Assembly: GCA_022496785.1 (NCBI GenBank)
Contig: SNAP01000005.1
Coordinates: 62,662-126,661, forward strand
From: Marinilabiliaceae bacterium JC040
Lineage (GTDB): Bacteria > Bacteroidota > Bacteroidia > Bacteroidales > Marinifilaceae
Length of the DNA stretch: 64,000 nt
Direction: 5' to 3'
Shown piece by piece: positions 63,657 through 64,000 of the stretch. The notes beneath the pieces are model-generated. The model was not told the DNA's origin. It saw only the letters and a list, made by a program, of their open reading frames with translations, and made no database searches. How positions within the stretch are numbered: position 1 is the first letter of the stretch; each line of letters begins with the position of its first letter. The position numbers and the translations under genes are program-made.

Positions 63657-64000
63657 ATGAAAAATCAAGTCTTTAAACCAAAATTATTCAGTATTCTAAA
63701 AGCTGGATATTCAAAAGATCAATTCCAAAAAGATCTCTTCGCTGGTATCATTGTAGGAATTGTGGCCCTACCTTTAGCTATTGCTTTTGCTGTAGCATCT
63801 GGAGTTACTCCTGATAAAGGTTTAGTTACTGCCATTGTTGCAGGATTTATTATCGCTGTTCTTGGTGGTAGCCGTGTACAGATTGGTGGACCTACTGGTG
63901 CATTCATTATCATTGTATACGGAATTGTTCAACAATATGGATTAGAAGGATTAATGATTTCAACTTTCTTAGCAGGTATTTTCTTAATCTTGTTTGGAGT
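63657..64000 (+). CDS. SulP-family anion permease (3' end beyond window)
   Basis: 114 codons and part of another, running off the right edge. The sequence after a polar 30-residue N-terminus contains [24 protein letters not shown], the SulP signature in helix 1-2, then [30 protein letters not shown] (GG-S/T-x-V-Q-x-x-GPTGA). These proteins import sulfate, bicarbonate or other anions. An ATG at 63653 gives a short dead-end frame, so the ATG at 63657 is the start. A -7 element TACTTTTG lies at 63631-63638. STAS domain, if present, is outside the window. Confidence 0.9.
   Translation, partial: MKNQVFKPKLFSILKAGYSKDQFQKDLFAGIIVGIVALPLAIAFAVASGVTPDKGLVTAIVAGFIIAVLGGSRVQIGGPTGAFIIIVYGIVQQYGLEGLMISTFLAGIFLILFG

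Noticed and set aside
1-64000. CRISPR array, insertion sequence or prophage
   Set aside because: No regularly spaced repeat-spacer pattern, no transposase or integrase and no phage structural genes were seen in reading the window; the only repeats are those listed.

Overview
The window is a chromosomal segment of a strongly AT-rich member of the Bacteroidota, probably an anaerobic or facultative marine-type Bacteroidales/Marinilabiliales relative. The lineage call rests on several things: a three-gene sdhC-sdhA-sdhB set, TonB-dependent receptors with carboxypeptidase-regulatory and plug domains, DUF6427 and DUF3109 proteins, an M56/TonB-C sensor with a BlaI regulator, many signal peptides ending in xAQ, and above all repeated promoters of the Bacteroidota type (TTG or TTTG, 19-20 bases, TAnnTTTG) in front of tRNAs and genes. 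The species call is only an inference.

Layout. 1-6.3 kb: a leftward operon of a transporter, purD, a DUF6427 membrane protein, a NodU/TobZ-type carbamoyltransferase and an M28 peptidase lipoprotein. 6.4-10.2 kb: two identical tRNA-Asn genes and the succinate dehydrogenase/fumarate reductase operon. 10.5-15.0 kb: tRNA-Phe, an orphan sensor kinase, and an oxidative-stress module (dps, peroxiredoxin, divergent oxyR with both redox cysteines). 15-20 kb: gpmI, a GNAT enzyme, and a TonB receptor/lipoprotein pair. 20-27 kb: a candidate small RNA, DUF3109, tRNA-His, an EamA transporter, and a tightly overlapping operon of a MORN-repeat protein, mnmA, xseA, xseB and dacB. 27-31 kb: engB, a DEAD-box helicase and kbl. 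31-44 kb is envelope and surface biology: tandem TPR paralogues, an outer-membrane receptor downstream of a BlaI/M56 pair with a three-palindrome operator, an LPP20-like secreted protein, a lipoprotein with RTX nonapeptides plus a beta-barrel partner, and a PEGA/beta-barrel protein.

44-52.8 kb: a thioredoxin-like protein, a transporter and an SDR, then a defence island on the minus strand (AbiH, an OLD-family ATPase/TOPRIM nuclease, a UvrD-like helicase, DUF2971). The OLD-UvrD pair is Gabija-like, but both proteins are longer than the type examples, and DUF2971 is tightly linked behind them. The far edge carries an inverted repeat and four degenerate 11-bp repeats. 52.8-64 kb: dnaK, a second DbpA-type helicase, mntP, an amino-acid fermentation operon (fused IorA-IorB, ADP-forming acyl-CoA synthetase, aminotransferase) and the start of a SulP permease.

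How it fits together: the cell appears to combine a succinate/fumarate respiratory complex with ferredoxin-linked oxidative decarboxylation of 2-keto acids and substrate-level ATP formation. It defends itself against peroxide through OxyR, Prx and Dps, and against phage through the island. The strongest leads for something undescribed are the OLD/UvrD/DUF2971 operon, the phased BlaI operator, the RTX lipoprotein with its barrel, and the candidate small RNA at about 20.15-20.30 kb. All family calls are from reading sequence; no database search was run.
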